Of a stretch of 64,000 bases of DNA, positions 1-10,780 are shown in pieces. Position 1 is the first letter of the stretch. Each line of letters begins with the position of its first letter. The notes under the pieces are model-generated. The model had not been told where the DNA came from and did not search any database. It saw only the letters and a list, made by a program, of their open reading frames with translations. Position numbers and translations under genes: made by a program. Origin of the DNA: Ignelater luminosus (lineage: Eukaryota; Arthropoda; Insecta; Coleoptera; Elateridae); NCBI GenBank assembly GCA_011009095.1, contig VTPC01090453.1, positions 62,001 through 126,000 on the forward strand, read 5' to 3'.

Positions 1-790
1 TTTTCTTTCTATGTTGTTAGCTTTAAACAGTCCGCTTCTTCATGTTGTAAGTTTCCCATCATCATGCATTTTGATTTACTTTGGTTTATTTCCAACCTGA
101 AATTCTCTGCCTGATTTTCAATTTTTTTAACATTTTTTTGTAACTTCTTTAGGGAGTTTGCTAGTATCGCCATGTCATCTGCAAACGCCATACATTGGTG
201 CTCATTGTTAAAATTGTTCCTTCAGTTTTAATTTCGCTCTTTCTTATTACCACCTCCAGGACCATATTAAATAATATGGTGGAGAGACGGTCTCACTGCG
301 AATTCCTCTGATTTGTAGCCTTTCCATATTACTTTGTTCTTTGCTTTGTCCAGCGTCATTTTTATCGACCTAATTAGCTTTCTTGGTATCTCGAGTTGTT
401 CTAGTGCTTGGTACATTTTATTTCTATCAATTTGATCGTATGCCTAACTAAAGTCTATGAATAAGGCGTAAATTATTATCTTGTTATCAAGTTATCTGAA
501 TTTCTTTCATAGCAAAGATTTGATCTGTTAGGTCTGAATGCTGCTTGATATTCGCCCAGGGTACTCTCAAAGTAGAAATTCAGTCTTACTCTCAATGTCT
601 GCGTTAATACTTTGTGGCAAATATCTAAAAGCGCAATGCCTCTATAATTCTCAGCCTTCAGGCGATTTCCTTTCTTATATATCTGGCAAATTAACTCCTG
701 AATGAGTTCGTATATTTGTCTTTTTATCTCTCTTCCGCCAGCTTTTTCCGAGACTTTTATTGTTTTTGAATCCATCTATTATATTGTTAA
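1..790 (-). pseudogene. LINE A reverse transcriptase fragment
   Basis: The minus strand shows RT blocks in order: KAENYRGIALLDICHK and GEYQAAFRPNRS (476-775), then FIDFS-stop-AYDQIDRNK with the PRKLIRSIK helix (about 340-460), then MAFADDMAILANS with a following INQSKSKCM block (9-191). FADD is the catalytic YXDD box. Several frame changes and at least one internal stop separate the blocks, so this is a relic. The thumb and 3' UTR lie beyond the window start. Confidence 0.85.
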
Positions 791-1366
791 TCTCTTCTTA
801 TGATGGAACTTGTATTCTTATGATATCTTCTCCGATAGTAAAATTTTGATCTTGGCTTTCCTCTTGTCCATTCAATAATTCCTGGAAATTCTTCTTTTGT
901 AATTATTTTCTTTTCGATGTCCGCTGTGCATTTGTTTTATTTGATCTTATTTCTTTTTTTTGAAATTTTTCCTCCATTACTTTAACTTTATTTTCATTAT
1001 ATTGTCTTTTTTTCTTTCTGCATACCTTTTTCATTTCTTGTCAGGCTTCTTTGTACTTCTGGATGAGATTTTCCTTTTTGTTTGTCAACATCTGTTTTCT
1101 CAGCCTCTTTTTAATTTCTGCCTTACTTCTACATTCTTCATCCAACCAATCTTTAACCTTACTATTTCTGATTTTATTTGGTATCACCACTTTATTTACT
1201 TTCGTTATCATTTCTTTCATGCGCTGCTACTTATTCTCTAATCGTGGGCTATGCTCATATTGATATATCTGCTTGTTTATCTCTTCCTCAAACTTCTTCT
1301 TAACTTCTTCGTTTTTCTGTTCTTCAATGTTGTATTCCCGTCGGATTTTTTTGTTTTATGCTTTCT

Positions 1367-2077
1367 TTACTGCCGTTTTCTGAGTTTTTTTTTACTAGTA
1401 ATTCTTACTAAAAAATGGTTCGAACTGCAGTCTGCTCCTCTCATAGACCTAACACTTATGATTAAGTGCTTATGCCTTTCTCCAATTAGGAAATGGTCGA
1501 TTCGATTTATAGTTTCCCCGTTTGACGATACACATGTTCCTTTGTGTATTTCTTTACGTTCTAATTGAGTACTTCTCGTTACCATCTTTTTTTCAATTGC
1601 GAAATGTATTAGTCGTTGACCATTGTCATTATTATCTTTGTGTTTAGTGTGCTTTCCAGTTATTTGTTTATATATATCCTCTGTTCCCACCTTTGCATTG
1701 GAGTCTCCCATGACTACTGACAGCCGATCATACATATTCCCTAGTTCTTTGTAGAAAATTGCGTTCACTTCCTCTTCTTTTTCTTCTGATGGGGCATGTA
1801 CGTTAATTATACTTATGTTGCGGTCGCTTCTTTTGATACGTATTGAGCACATTCTATCCGATATTGGGCTGAAGGTCAATATTCTTCCTTTTAACTTGGG
1901 AATCCCATTCCAAACATTCCACTACTTCCTCTGCTTTTAAGCATGGTCACGTCTTCTATTACTTCTCCTAATTGCTTGGTTTTTTTGTACGGTCATGAGA
2001 TCCAATTTATACCTCTTCATCTCCCTTATGAGCTCCCTAAGCCCACCAGCAGGGAATGCACCCCTCACATTCCACAT
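1367..2077 (-). pseudogene. LINE A endonuclease (APE-like) domain
   Basis: In LINEs this domain nicks target DNA to prime reverse transcription. The first block (MWNVRG...LDLMTVQ) starts at 2077. It is followed, after a frame break near 1880, by a 170-residue open stretch at 1367-1879 carrying INVHAPSEEKEEE, VVMGDSNAKVG (the GD-N catalytic block), RIDHFLIGERHKH and SMRGADCSSNHFLV (the SDH-like C-terminal block, here SNH). The aspartate of the final SDH motif is therefore asparagine, which would be damaging. Family members annotated in insects often carry the misleading name craniofacial development protein 2-like. Confidence 0.85.
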
Positions 2078-2322
2078 CCCTAATTTTGAGACTGAATTCT
2101 GATTCAATTTTTTATTATTTTTTCGATTTCCTAGCTTTATTTATTTCGTTGCCATAATTCGATCTCGCAGAATTATTGTTTCAAATTATATAAGTATGGA
2201 AAGCAAAATGATAAACTATTTTAGTTTGAAACTGAACAGTCAACAAGAAAATTAGACAACTAATATTTGTATACGAAATCTACAAATAAACAGGAAAAAA
2301 CAATTTTTGTTTGATACATTTA

Positions 2323-2457
2323 GGCCCGGTATTTCCATCGTTGATTAACTTTAATCAGAGGTTTATTTCTGCAGACACAACTGTTGTCACAATTAACTAT
2401 ATCCATGAGAATAATAAACCTCTGATTACAGTTAATCAGTGATGGAAATACTGGGCC
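2323..2457. mobile_element. MITE, PIF/Harbinger (Tourist)-like, 135 bp
   Basis: The two ends are imperfect inverted repeats of about 45 bp (left begins GGCCCGGTATTTCCATC, right reverse complement begins GGCCCAGTATTTCCATC), around a loop of about 45 bp. Both arms contain a TGATTAACT and an AATCAGAGGTTTATT block. The element is bounded by TTA on each side (2320-2322 and 2458-2460). A 3-bp TWA duplication with GGC-starting ends is the hallmark of PIF/Harbinger. No coding capacity. The superfamily assignment rests only on ends and duplication. Confidence 0.75.
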
Positions 2458-2460
2458 TTA

Positions 2461-4570
2461 TTGCATTTAATTATTAGGTTGCCATATCTATATGTACACA
2501 CTAAAAAAGTTTTTCTCTCTAAGTAAGTCTATTAAGCTGCACAGGATATATGACCGTGTTCAAATGTAAACGTTCAAAGTAAGCACCCATTAATCTTGTG
2601 TAATTACGTCTACATCTACTAGGTCAGTATTTTTCCGATATTTTCCTTAAAGGTTGTTTTTAAAAAATTGATTCCCTTTTAGACATTTTTCAAAATCATT
2701 TTAACAATGTCAATGAAAGTATATCATGAACACAAGCTATACGGTCAGTTTCCTTTTAATTTCTCTACTCGTTTACGTGATACGCAATTTTAATTGTACT
2801 TACATAGACGAACAAATTTTCTCATCAATTATACTTTCTTTGTTTTAAATTAACAATACCACTGCTATTTTATACTTGATTATTATTAAGTTTCACTACT
2901 ATATGACATAAGAAAAAAGTTTACCGGAAGTAAATATCCATTAAGTGTGGCTTATTATAAAAGTTTCATCGATTGCTACTGATAAAATCAGTTGTATTTA
3001 CATTTTCGCTAATTACATATTTCTCATTATTATTTCTGTATGGGAAGTTGTATTCAAATAATATTCAATTTGTGTTAATTGGGTAACCATGACGATTGAA
3101 CCCCTGGAAATTGCTATAATCACAGTTAACAACGATAATTTGTAAACATCCTTCGTATTTATTTATTTAAATGTGTACTTACTTATAACGAAAGGTCAAA
3201 TACCTTAATGTTCGATTTTATAAAACAGCAATAATAATCATCAAAACACACAAAAGGTTTTTAATTTTTCGTTTGATCGCGTTTAAATTACCCACTTAAT
3301 GAATAGTTAATAACTTTCCCATTTTTATGAAAACATTTTTCCTGTAGCTCTTCAAGTTAAAATCTTAACAATCTCAACTTATTATTTTGGTATGTATACT
3401 ACGTATCTATAATTCTAATCAGGTTTTTAGTAACAAAATAACCCTTTTGATTTTTAATTTGTTCATTTGAAATTCTAATAAGAAACCAAGCTGTGAATAG
3501 AAACAAGATTGAAGTGTAATGCACTGGAGACTTTGAACTATAAAATTACGGTTTGTGGAGCCTTCTTGCTATCGATTATAGTTTAACGAATAGTTTTGTG
3601 AAACTCCTAAAGCAGATTGCGGTCAAGACGTTGCATTTTTTATGAAAGGTTAGGATACCCAACACGATATCTACAAAAATAAAAGCAAGGCATGCAATTT
3701 TCCTTTAGACAAAATACGTAGTTATCTACTTTTAAAGGATTTCAAGAATAATAATAATAAATTTTATTTTTTCATGTTGTTTTCATATCTATTCTTTTTA
3801 GCTTTTTAATACGTTATTTACTATCACTTCTATCACTTAAGAAAGTTTTATATTTTAATTTAAATCTATTTAAATGTCTCTTTTAGGTTTCAAACTGTTG
3901 CATGCATCTTTAGGAATTTATGAATTTAATTTGATAAACTAGTCTTGACTGGTTTTTGAAGAGTTCGCTTTGAATACATTCACTAAAATTTATTTTAAAA
4001 ATTAACGGAGTCCTCATAGGTTCATTAACTTGTTTATCGGATAAACTTAAAAGTGATTACAGACTTGCTTCCAGCTAAAATGGATTTCTAACCAGTCGAA
4101 TTTTCCCAAGTCTGATTGCGACTGAATTTTATGAAACGCTCTAACTGCCAAGCAGGATAAACTTACGAAGGTTCTAAATGCTATTAAGGCAATACTTTAT
4201 CCGCACCAAATGAATGTCAATGAATTTTCTTTCACTGAATGGGGAAAATCGATATTTGTAAAAATTTCTACTCCCTGTATCCAGGAAGCTTTGCTTGCTT
4301 TAAAGTCTAATCAGCAGCAGATTTAATATTTACATCATTTGGCGATTTTTCTATTTTTTTCCGTCTTGATACTTATATTCGCCAAATCCCTATGATAACT
4401 CAGACAAGAGACTTATGGTCACTCTGGCAAAACACTTTCTTTACAGATTAGATGTATCCAAATAAAGATCGTCATGTCAATTTAATTCTGACTGCAACAG
4501 TTCCTATTCCAGGATTTGATGGTTTCTGCTCCACGACTAGCTATTTCCTCATCCCAAATGTTCATAAAAT
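2461..4570. other. AT-rich DNA without recognisable feature
   Basis: About 2.1 kb with no reading frame or repeat that I can support. A short (ATA)n run lies near 3750. Nothing here resembles an RNA gene or a transposon end. Confidence 0.5.
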
Positions 4571-7010
4571 GCTTATTATTATTTTTTCTTTTTTTTTCCT
4601 TCGTTTTGCCCCTCTATGGAACGCGATGGAACTTAGTTAGCCTTTAATCCTTTGCCTTCCTTTTCTCTCAAAACTTCTTCATCCTCTCATTCTGGGTCTT
4701 CCGCCGCTCCTGTGTCCAAGCTGCGTTGGGCCTGCTTGTTTGAACATCCGCCAAGTGGTGGTTGTCGACCAGTTGCTTGAATTTATTTATGTCCTGTCAT
4801 CGTTGATGCCGATTTCCTAAAGATCTTTATCAATTTCTATAAGTCAATTGTTTTTTACTTTCATGGAGAAGGCAAGAATAAAGGTTCGTTTGGTGAACCT
4901 GCTGTTAGAATTTTAACCGTCTTTTCTTAAAAGTGTCTGTTATTTTTCCAGAGTGTCGATATAATTCCAGCGATTTTCTTTTAATCCAGATTTCCCCTAA
5001 GGATTTTTCTTTCTTGTTTTCCTTAGTGAGTGTTCTGCCTCCTTTGATTAAAGTCTTAATGTCTTAGTTTTGCGTTACGGGATATCGATTTCTTGATATA
5101 TCTGTTCTGCGTGATTCTCTAGGCCTTTTGTAATTTAGAAAGTTTCTCTACGTTTGCTTCGCGATTTAATCCTAAGGGATGAATGATCTTTTGTAAATAT
5201 TTAAATTTAGGTACTTAAGCTATGTTTCCGAACTTTGATGTCATAGGTTGCCTATCAAGGTGACGAGAGGACCGTGCCTTATATTAAGCTTTTGCATAAG
5301 AGATGTGTAGCTCTGTTTTGGTTGCAATTGCTAGGTCATCTGTAAAGGCTAAACAACGTAAGTGAATTTTGTTGTTGCAAAGTTTGCCCAAGGTTATTCC
5401 TTTTACTTCTTTCTCCCAGGTCCTAGGTACTTTTTCTAATGCAAGATTAAATAATCTAGTAGGTGAGTCCGTCTCTTTGTCAAACTCTTGCTTTGATTTA
5501 TTTCACCCAGGAATTTAACCTTTGGCGTGGTGTTGGTTAATGTTTGTTTGATTAGTTCTCTTGTTTTTCTATCAATTTTAAATTCTTCTAATGCACTGAA
5601 AAGTGTTTTTCTGTCTATTGAATCATATGCTTTATTGAAATCCACAAAGATGACCACCGTTTGACTGCCTTTGCGGATTTAGAGAATGATTGTTAGATTC
5701 AGTATTTTTCAGCACACGATCTATCTTTTTTCCTCCTAAGTAAGATTTTGGAAAGAATTTTGTAAGTAACTACTAAGAGAGAAATCTTTTTCTAATTGTT
5801 AATATCTGTTTTATTTTCTTTCTTGTGCAGTAAGTGGGTTAAAGCACACTTCCAGTTTTCAGGGATTTTTTTAGTGATCCAGATATCGATTAAGATTGCC
5901 TAGATTTTCTAGGCGAGGTTTGCGCAGCCTATTTTTATCATTTCGGCAATTATACCATCTTTTCCTGAGGCTTTGTTATTTTTAAGTTCATCTGTTTTCT
6001 CGATCTCCTCTGCTGAGAGGGGTTCAGAATCGCGGTTTGGTTTGGAATTTTCAAAATTGAGTTGATCTTTAGGAGATTCGCAGTTTAAAAGGTCCTTAAA
6101 GTAATTCTCTAAGAGCTTACAGTTTTCTTTATTATTGGTCCCATCCGGTCGTTTGAAACAGAGACTAGAAGCCTGTAGAAATTTCTGGTATTATTCTGCT
6201 CGAAATTTTGTTCAATTTTGGCAAGCGGCGTTTTTCAGATCTAATGATTTTTGACATTGTTTCTGTACCGTGGTGAACTTCTGCTACTTCTCACTTATGA
6301 GAATTCCGGTTTTGTCAGGCTTGGATTCTCTGTTCTATAGCCCAGTCACAAGTGCTATTCCATCACTAATGTTTGCATTTTCTTGGAGGTAAGCCAATGT
6401 TTTGTGAAGGTGCTTGGAGTGTACGTTTGAGGGCAAGCCAGTTGGAGGGGGTTTGGTCCTGGATGTGAGCAAGAAAAGTGCTAGCGTTTTGTTTAAGGAA
6501 TTCCGGCTGTGTTTGCGTGTTTTGGGTTATTTTCAGCTTGGTTTTGTTTGGCTGAAGGTTCACTTTTACCAGCGACAGGTGATGATCGAAATCAGTGACA
6601 CCTTTTTTAATTTTAACGTTCGTTTTTTTCTTGGAAATACATGATCTATTTGAAATTGACCCGAATAAGAGTTTGGAGTTCTCCAGGTTTTTTCTTATGT
6701 GGAAGTACTAGGAAATGAGTTAACATTAATTTTAGATCAAATGTTTCAGCCAATTAATCTTTTTCCGTTCTTATTTATCTTCTTGTAAGCTAGACATAAT
6801 CCTACCGTGGATCTAAATTCTTTTCTTTGCCAATTTTGGCATTGAAGCCCCCCATTAAAAGTTTGTCATGGTTATTTGAGATTTTAGCTGTAGTTTGTTT
6901 CAGTAGTTTCCAAAAGTTCTCTACTTTTTGCGGGTCCTTCTAGTTGTAGCTGTTTGTAATTTTCTTTTCTGGGAGTGAGCAACAACAAGAACAAACCTTA
7001 CCATGTACTT
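4571..7010 (-). mobile_element. LINE B: decayed APE-type non-LTR retrotransposon with A-rich 3' tail
   Basis: The minus strand carries an endonuclease block (LLMGGFNAKIGKEK, about 6805-6880), a linker (EEIEKTDELKNNKASGKDG, 5950-6010, followed by IIAEMIKIGCANLA), RT box A (VIFVDFNKAYDSID, 5600-5657), the RT catalytic block AFTDDLAIATK (about 5320-5360) and a basic C-terminal stretch (TQERRKTQNERMKKF, 4680-4730). The 3' end is marked on this strand by an A-rich tail (AAGG then A-runs and AATAATAATAAG) over about 4571-4598. Many stops and frame changes. The catalytic box reads FTDD instead of FADD. Clade uncertain. Confidence 0.8.
5436..5657 (-). pseudogene. LINE B reverse transcriptase, box A fragment
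   Basis: This 73-codon open stretch begins MVIFVDFNKAYDSIDRK, the conserved RT box A in which the first catalytic aspartate is the D of VDF. It continues with the LFSALEEFKIDRKT helix and the TNTTPKVKFLGEINQ strand expected before the next RT block. The frame then degrades; the catalytic FTDD block follows about 80 bp further in a shifted frame. It is a piece of the surrounding relic, not an independent gene. Confidence 0.8.
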
Positions 7011-8504
7011 AATCGGACAGTCAACTTATTTTTCAGGCGCATAGAAAAGCCCAGCCTCATAGGCGGCAGGTAACGCAGGTACACACTATCTATTTTTTAT
7101 TGTATCTTCGAGCTGACATTCTGTTCTCCACTGCGTACGTTTGTGTCAGAAACTGCTTCGCTGGTGAGGACGCTACCTGCATTACTAGATTTGATGCCTG
7201 TTCCCATATCCAATGACTTTGTTTTTATGGTGTCTACAGTAATCAAGATTTCAGAATGTTCTATTGCTATAATTATTGGTGAGAGCTTATTTGTCAATCT
7301 ACCTGATAACAATTCTTCAGTAATCTAAAGTTCAGTCCTTTTTAATTTCTGACTGGTTTCAATAATTTAATTTACGTAGGACGTCATGGAGTCGTGGTTT
7401 TCTATTAAAACACGAAGTAAATTTATTTCGAAATTATTGAATAAATAATTGCTCCCATACTTGCCTCTTTAATATGTATAATTGATGAATCAATTGTTAA
7501 AATAATTTTAGCTTTGGCTTAAGCGTCATCTGCATGCATTTCTGCAACCTTTCTAATATTAAAAAATTCTCAACAAAAGCCCAGTTATCGTCATTATCAC
7601 GTCTTGTTCATTTAAAAACACTACTAATATAACTTGCAAACTTTCTTTCTAAAAAACGGCGGTCGGGGCCTATAACCTGCTTGATAAAATCACAGCTTGA
7701 GTGTTCAGCACAGACTACTGTACATTACATAGACGGCAATGCCATGTTGCCAAGCTTTATATAATAATTTCTGATACATGCATTAACAATAATTATGTTG
7801 ATGGTATTGGCAAAGGGTGGTCTTAGGTGGATCTTAGAGAGCTTGTTTATTTTATTGTTATCAATTTAATAAATTGATTAATTAAATACATACAAATACT
7901 TGGTTTTTATAGCGCCATCTACAAGCCAAATTTAGATGATGCTAGTTTCGGTGCGGAGGCGAATAGTCGTGGTGAGGTCATCAAGATGGCCGCTTTCCAC
8001 ATTTAAATAATTGACATTTTCTTAGAACCTACTTAACGAATTTCAATGTTTAATGTCTCACTTTAAAAGCATCAAAGGTTTTAGAAAAGTAATCGCTTTT
8101 CCGCAATTTCAAAAAAAAGTAAATATTCCAAACTACGAATGACACTTATCAATCAGTGTAAAGAAATTGTAAATTTATCTGCTGGATCCAAAGTGTTGTT
8201 ATCTTGAAGGTGTATGTTTGACATGAGGAAGTCAAATTAGTTTCGGGTAATTGATTTGGCTACTATGTATTTCAATATTAGCGTCTTGTTCTCGTTCCCA
8301 TACCATTTTTCGTCTAGGTATAGGTATATAATCGCTCAGAATAAATACACCTATGAATGCTCTAATTTCACCGTCAGTAACAAACTGCGTTTGATTTCTT
8401 TGTTGTGCGTATCTGTTAGTTTTACGTACAATTCTATTTACCTATGTATGATATTGTCATCAAGTACATAATAAAAGTATTCTAGCGGGCTTTTTAGACT
8501 TGAA
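7011..8504. other. Unassigned DNA 5' of LINE B
   Basis: No recognised gene. Short frames exist at 7097-7312 (minus) and 7143-7328 (plus) but neither has a recognisable motif. It contains the GCGCCATCTA and AAGATGGCCGC motifs listed separately. Confidence 0.4.
7908..7995. promoter_or_regulatory. Candidate architectural-protein sites (CTCF-like and Pho/YY1-like)
   Basis: TAGCGCCATCTAC at 7910-7922 matches the insect CTCF core (AGATGGCGC on the minus strand). AAGATGGCCGC at 7983-7993 resembles the YY1/Pleiohomeotic consensus. The two lie about 70 bp apart in a patch richer in GC than its surroundings. Motif match alone is weak evidence; function is inference. Confidence 0.25.
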
Positions 8505-8507
8505 TCA

Positions 8508-8762
8508 AGTATTTCTAACGGCGCCAAAAAACTTTCTTGATCTGAAGATATCATATCTTCTTTCATTCAATGGTAAACTTTCGCCTTTTTCTGCGCTTCC
8601 AAAATACGATAAAGGTAAATCATCATCTGATGAAAAGTCATCTTCTACTTGATGAACAACTGGTTTTATTTCCGCAGGAACACTGAGCTGCGAACCAAGT
8701 AGGTTGTCGATTTTTAAACCCAGATAGCCCTTTGTAGGACGTAGTCTGCCTCGTGTTTGTAC
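8508..8762 (-). CDS. Unrecognised 85-codon open frame, exon-like
   Basis: The minus strand is open for 85 codons from just after a stop to a TGA at 8505-8507, without an ATG. The composition is protein-like rather than random AT-rich: a basic start (TRGRLRPTKGYLGLK), a proline/valine linker, an acidic patch (VEDDFSSDDDLPLSYF) and a basic end (NERRYDIFRSRKF). Patches like SDDDLPLS occur in N- or C-terminal tails of several transposases and nuclear proteins, but I cannot assign a family. It may be a host exon or a transposon scrap. The upstream boundary coincides with the repeat starting at 8757. Confidence 0.3.
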
Positions 8763-9480
8763 TTAATTTTCTTAAGAAACGTAATGACGAAATTGGAGCA
8801 GTCTGATCCGTTTTCGTGTCTACTCCGTCTTCGTATTTCGTTCTTTAAGAAGGCTAATAGAGGGCAAAGTTTGATTTTGGGACATCGCAGGTGGTCAACA
8901 TATTTAGCTTATTTAATTCAGAAATTGCACTTTTGCTAGACATACAAAAAAATCCCCACAAGTCCCCGCTTTTAGTTTTTGATATCTTGCTTTTTTTGGT
9001 ATGTTTACAGCTACACCTCAAAATATCTTTTGCTAATTCTTGCTCGTTTGGCAATTATCATAAGTACAAATATGATTCTTATTTTTTAATTGCGTATTAC
9101 GTCAATATCTTAAACTCAATTTTTGTAATAGTTAAACAAAGAATCATTTATAAAAGCATTCAATTGGAAACGTCACATTATTTTTTAAAAATATCAAGAT
9201 GTTCTTTAGTTAACTGTAAACCTTACTTAGCGAAATATAGCTATAATTTTAATAAAGCTCATATACTAAAAAGAATTTTTTCTAATTCTAATAAAATTGT
9301 TCATATTTAGTTTTCTTAAGAATGTTAATAGAGGGCGAAACGCGAATTTTGACCCCCACAGGTGACTTGTTGGAAGGTATACCCCAATTCGTGTTCATAT
9401 TTACTTAATTTTCTTAAGGAAGTTAAGACAAAGTCTCACCTTGGACCACTCGAAATAGCTCGTTGAGTAGAGCAGTCCAA
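8757..9480. repeat. Eroded interspersed or tandem repeat with GAGGGCGAA core
   Basis: TACTTAATTTTCTTAAG occurs at 8760 and again at 9402. A second block (TTAAGAA..TTAATAGAGGGC, then GAATTTTG and CAGGTG) occurs near 8845 and near 9311. Alternation of the same blocks over 650 bp indicates at least two, probably more, copies of one repeat unit. The GAGGGCGAA...GCAGGTGACTT core is reminiscent of the satellite at 27935-29455. Between the copies (8891-9310) is an AT-rich hydrophobic 139-codon frame, probably fortuitous. Confidence 0.45.
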
Positions 9481-10715
9481 CACGTGTTTGTATAATAGTT
9501 CTCACCGTAAGCGGGCACACCCGTTTCTATTCCAAGAGGTAAAGCATACCAGAGCAGCACAGCATACCTCTAGCACTGGTTTCAAAAATTTCGTGTAATT
9601 TTTAAAAAAATAAGTGCTGTGAGAATATGTGCTACGTATGTTCAAAACTGTGTAGTTATTTGTTGTTTGCTTTTGAGGCCATATTCTTTGTGATCGACCC
9701 ATTTCAACGTCCTCATATGTGTACGCCCTGGAGCAGTCGCTTCAGTGACTTTACTTATGAAGCCGACGCTAAATACGTCTAAATCGCACAAGATAGCTTA
9801 GAAAGTTTTAATTTATACTTAGGAAATACCTGTCAAGTAAAATTATTATATAAAAGCGTTTTTGATAAACACAATTGGTTACTAATTTTCGATCGTACTA
9901 ATCATAAAACTTGTAAGGTAAAAGTAACAACGGATATTTACCTGCCCTACCAGCTCAAAATCAGCGGCTTCTGGGCATCGGTATAGAAACATCAATGATT
10001 TACATTTTGAGAAATAATACAATTGTTATATTTATGTAGAAGTTTTACGTACGGCTTCCGTTTTATCTTTGGTAAGCCTCTGTAGCGCGTGAGACGGTTC
10101 AAAATTCTTCTTTAAATCGTTATTTTTGAGACTAAGCAATTCCATGCCGAAAACCTATTTAAAAGATCACATAAGATCTGCAGTATTCAAAACGTACAAG
10201 GATGTAGTGCATCTTTTGTTAAACGGTATCTCCTACCGTAGCATTGCCAAGAACTGGATTATCTTCTTTTTTTAGACTAAGATCATAGGGCAGATTGGAC
10301 AGACACTAAAGTCAACTCTTGTCGGAGAAACAAAAGTCCTGAAATTCTAACATTACCGAAGGTTATTGCAAAATTTAAATAAATTGAAATTAAAACATCC
10401 ATTGGCAAGTCTTAAAAAAAAGTTTTGAATAGATCTAACTTTGTATTTTACTATATATTGCAAACTTTCTTGACTACCTCATACCAAATTTATCAGCTGC
10501 TGAGCTCTAAATTACAGAGGTGGACACCGCTCATTAAAACTACAGTTAAATTAGAGTGTTATCGTTTCTTATGATACAATCAAGTGTTAATTTAAAAAAG
10601 TTCAGGAAGTGACACTCAAATGGGTATAAAGAGATTTTGGAGGTCAAATGATTAATTGCTGAGTTAGTGCAGCCAAGACATTCACATCTTAAAATCCTAC
10701 TTTTTTCTAAATCCA
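9481..10715. other. Unassigned AT-rich DNA
   Basis: No recognised gene. A short minus frame (9502-9702) has no identifiable motif. The stretch ends at the (ATC)n tail of LINE C. Confidence 0.4.
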
Positions 10716-10780
10716 ATTTGTCGTCATCATCATCATCCTTCAGCCGTTCGCATCCACTGCTGGACATAGGCCTTCTCCAA

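Larger units (their letters stand above)
1..2085 (-). mobile_element. LINE A: decayed APE-type non-LTR retrotransposon, 3' end outside window
   Basis: Reading the minus strand from about 2077 down to 1 gives the order expected for a single-ORF APE non-LTR element: apurinic-like endonuclease, linker, then reverse transcriptase. The endonuclease starts with MWNVRG at 2077 and the RT active site FADDMAIL lies near the window start, so the 3' end is cut off. Stops and frameshifts interrupt it, including an in-frame TAG in RT box A (FIDFS-stop-AYDQID, near 440). The clade is probably RTE-like, judged from the compact endonuclease and the NYRGIALL RT block, but not proven. It is not expected to be active. 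Confidence 0.85.

Noticed and set aside
960-1568. Overlapping plus-strand frames of 70-105 codons rich in Phe/Leu
   Set aside because: They are antisense shadows of the LINE A linker and endonuclease on the minus strand; hydrophobic composition follows from lysine/glutamate-rich coding on the other strand.
8891-9310. 139-codon plus-strand frame
   Set aside because: AT-rich, hydrophobic, no motif, and spans the interior of an eroded repeat; length is within chance for this composition.
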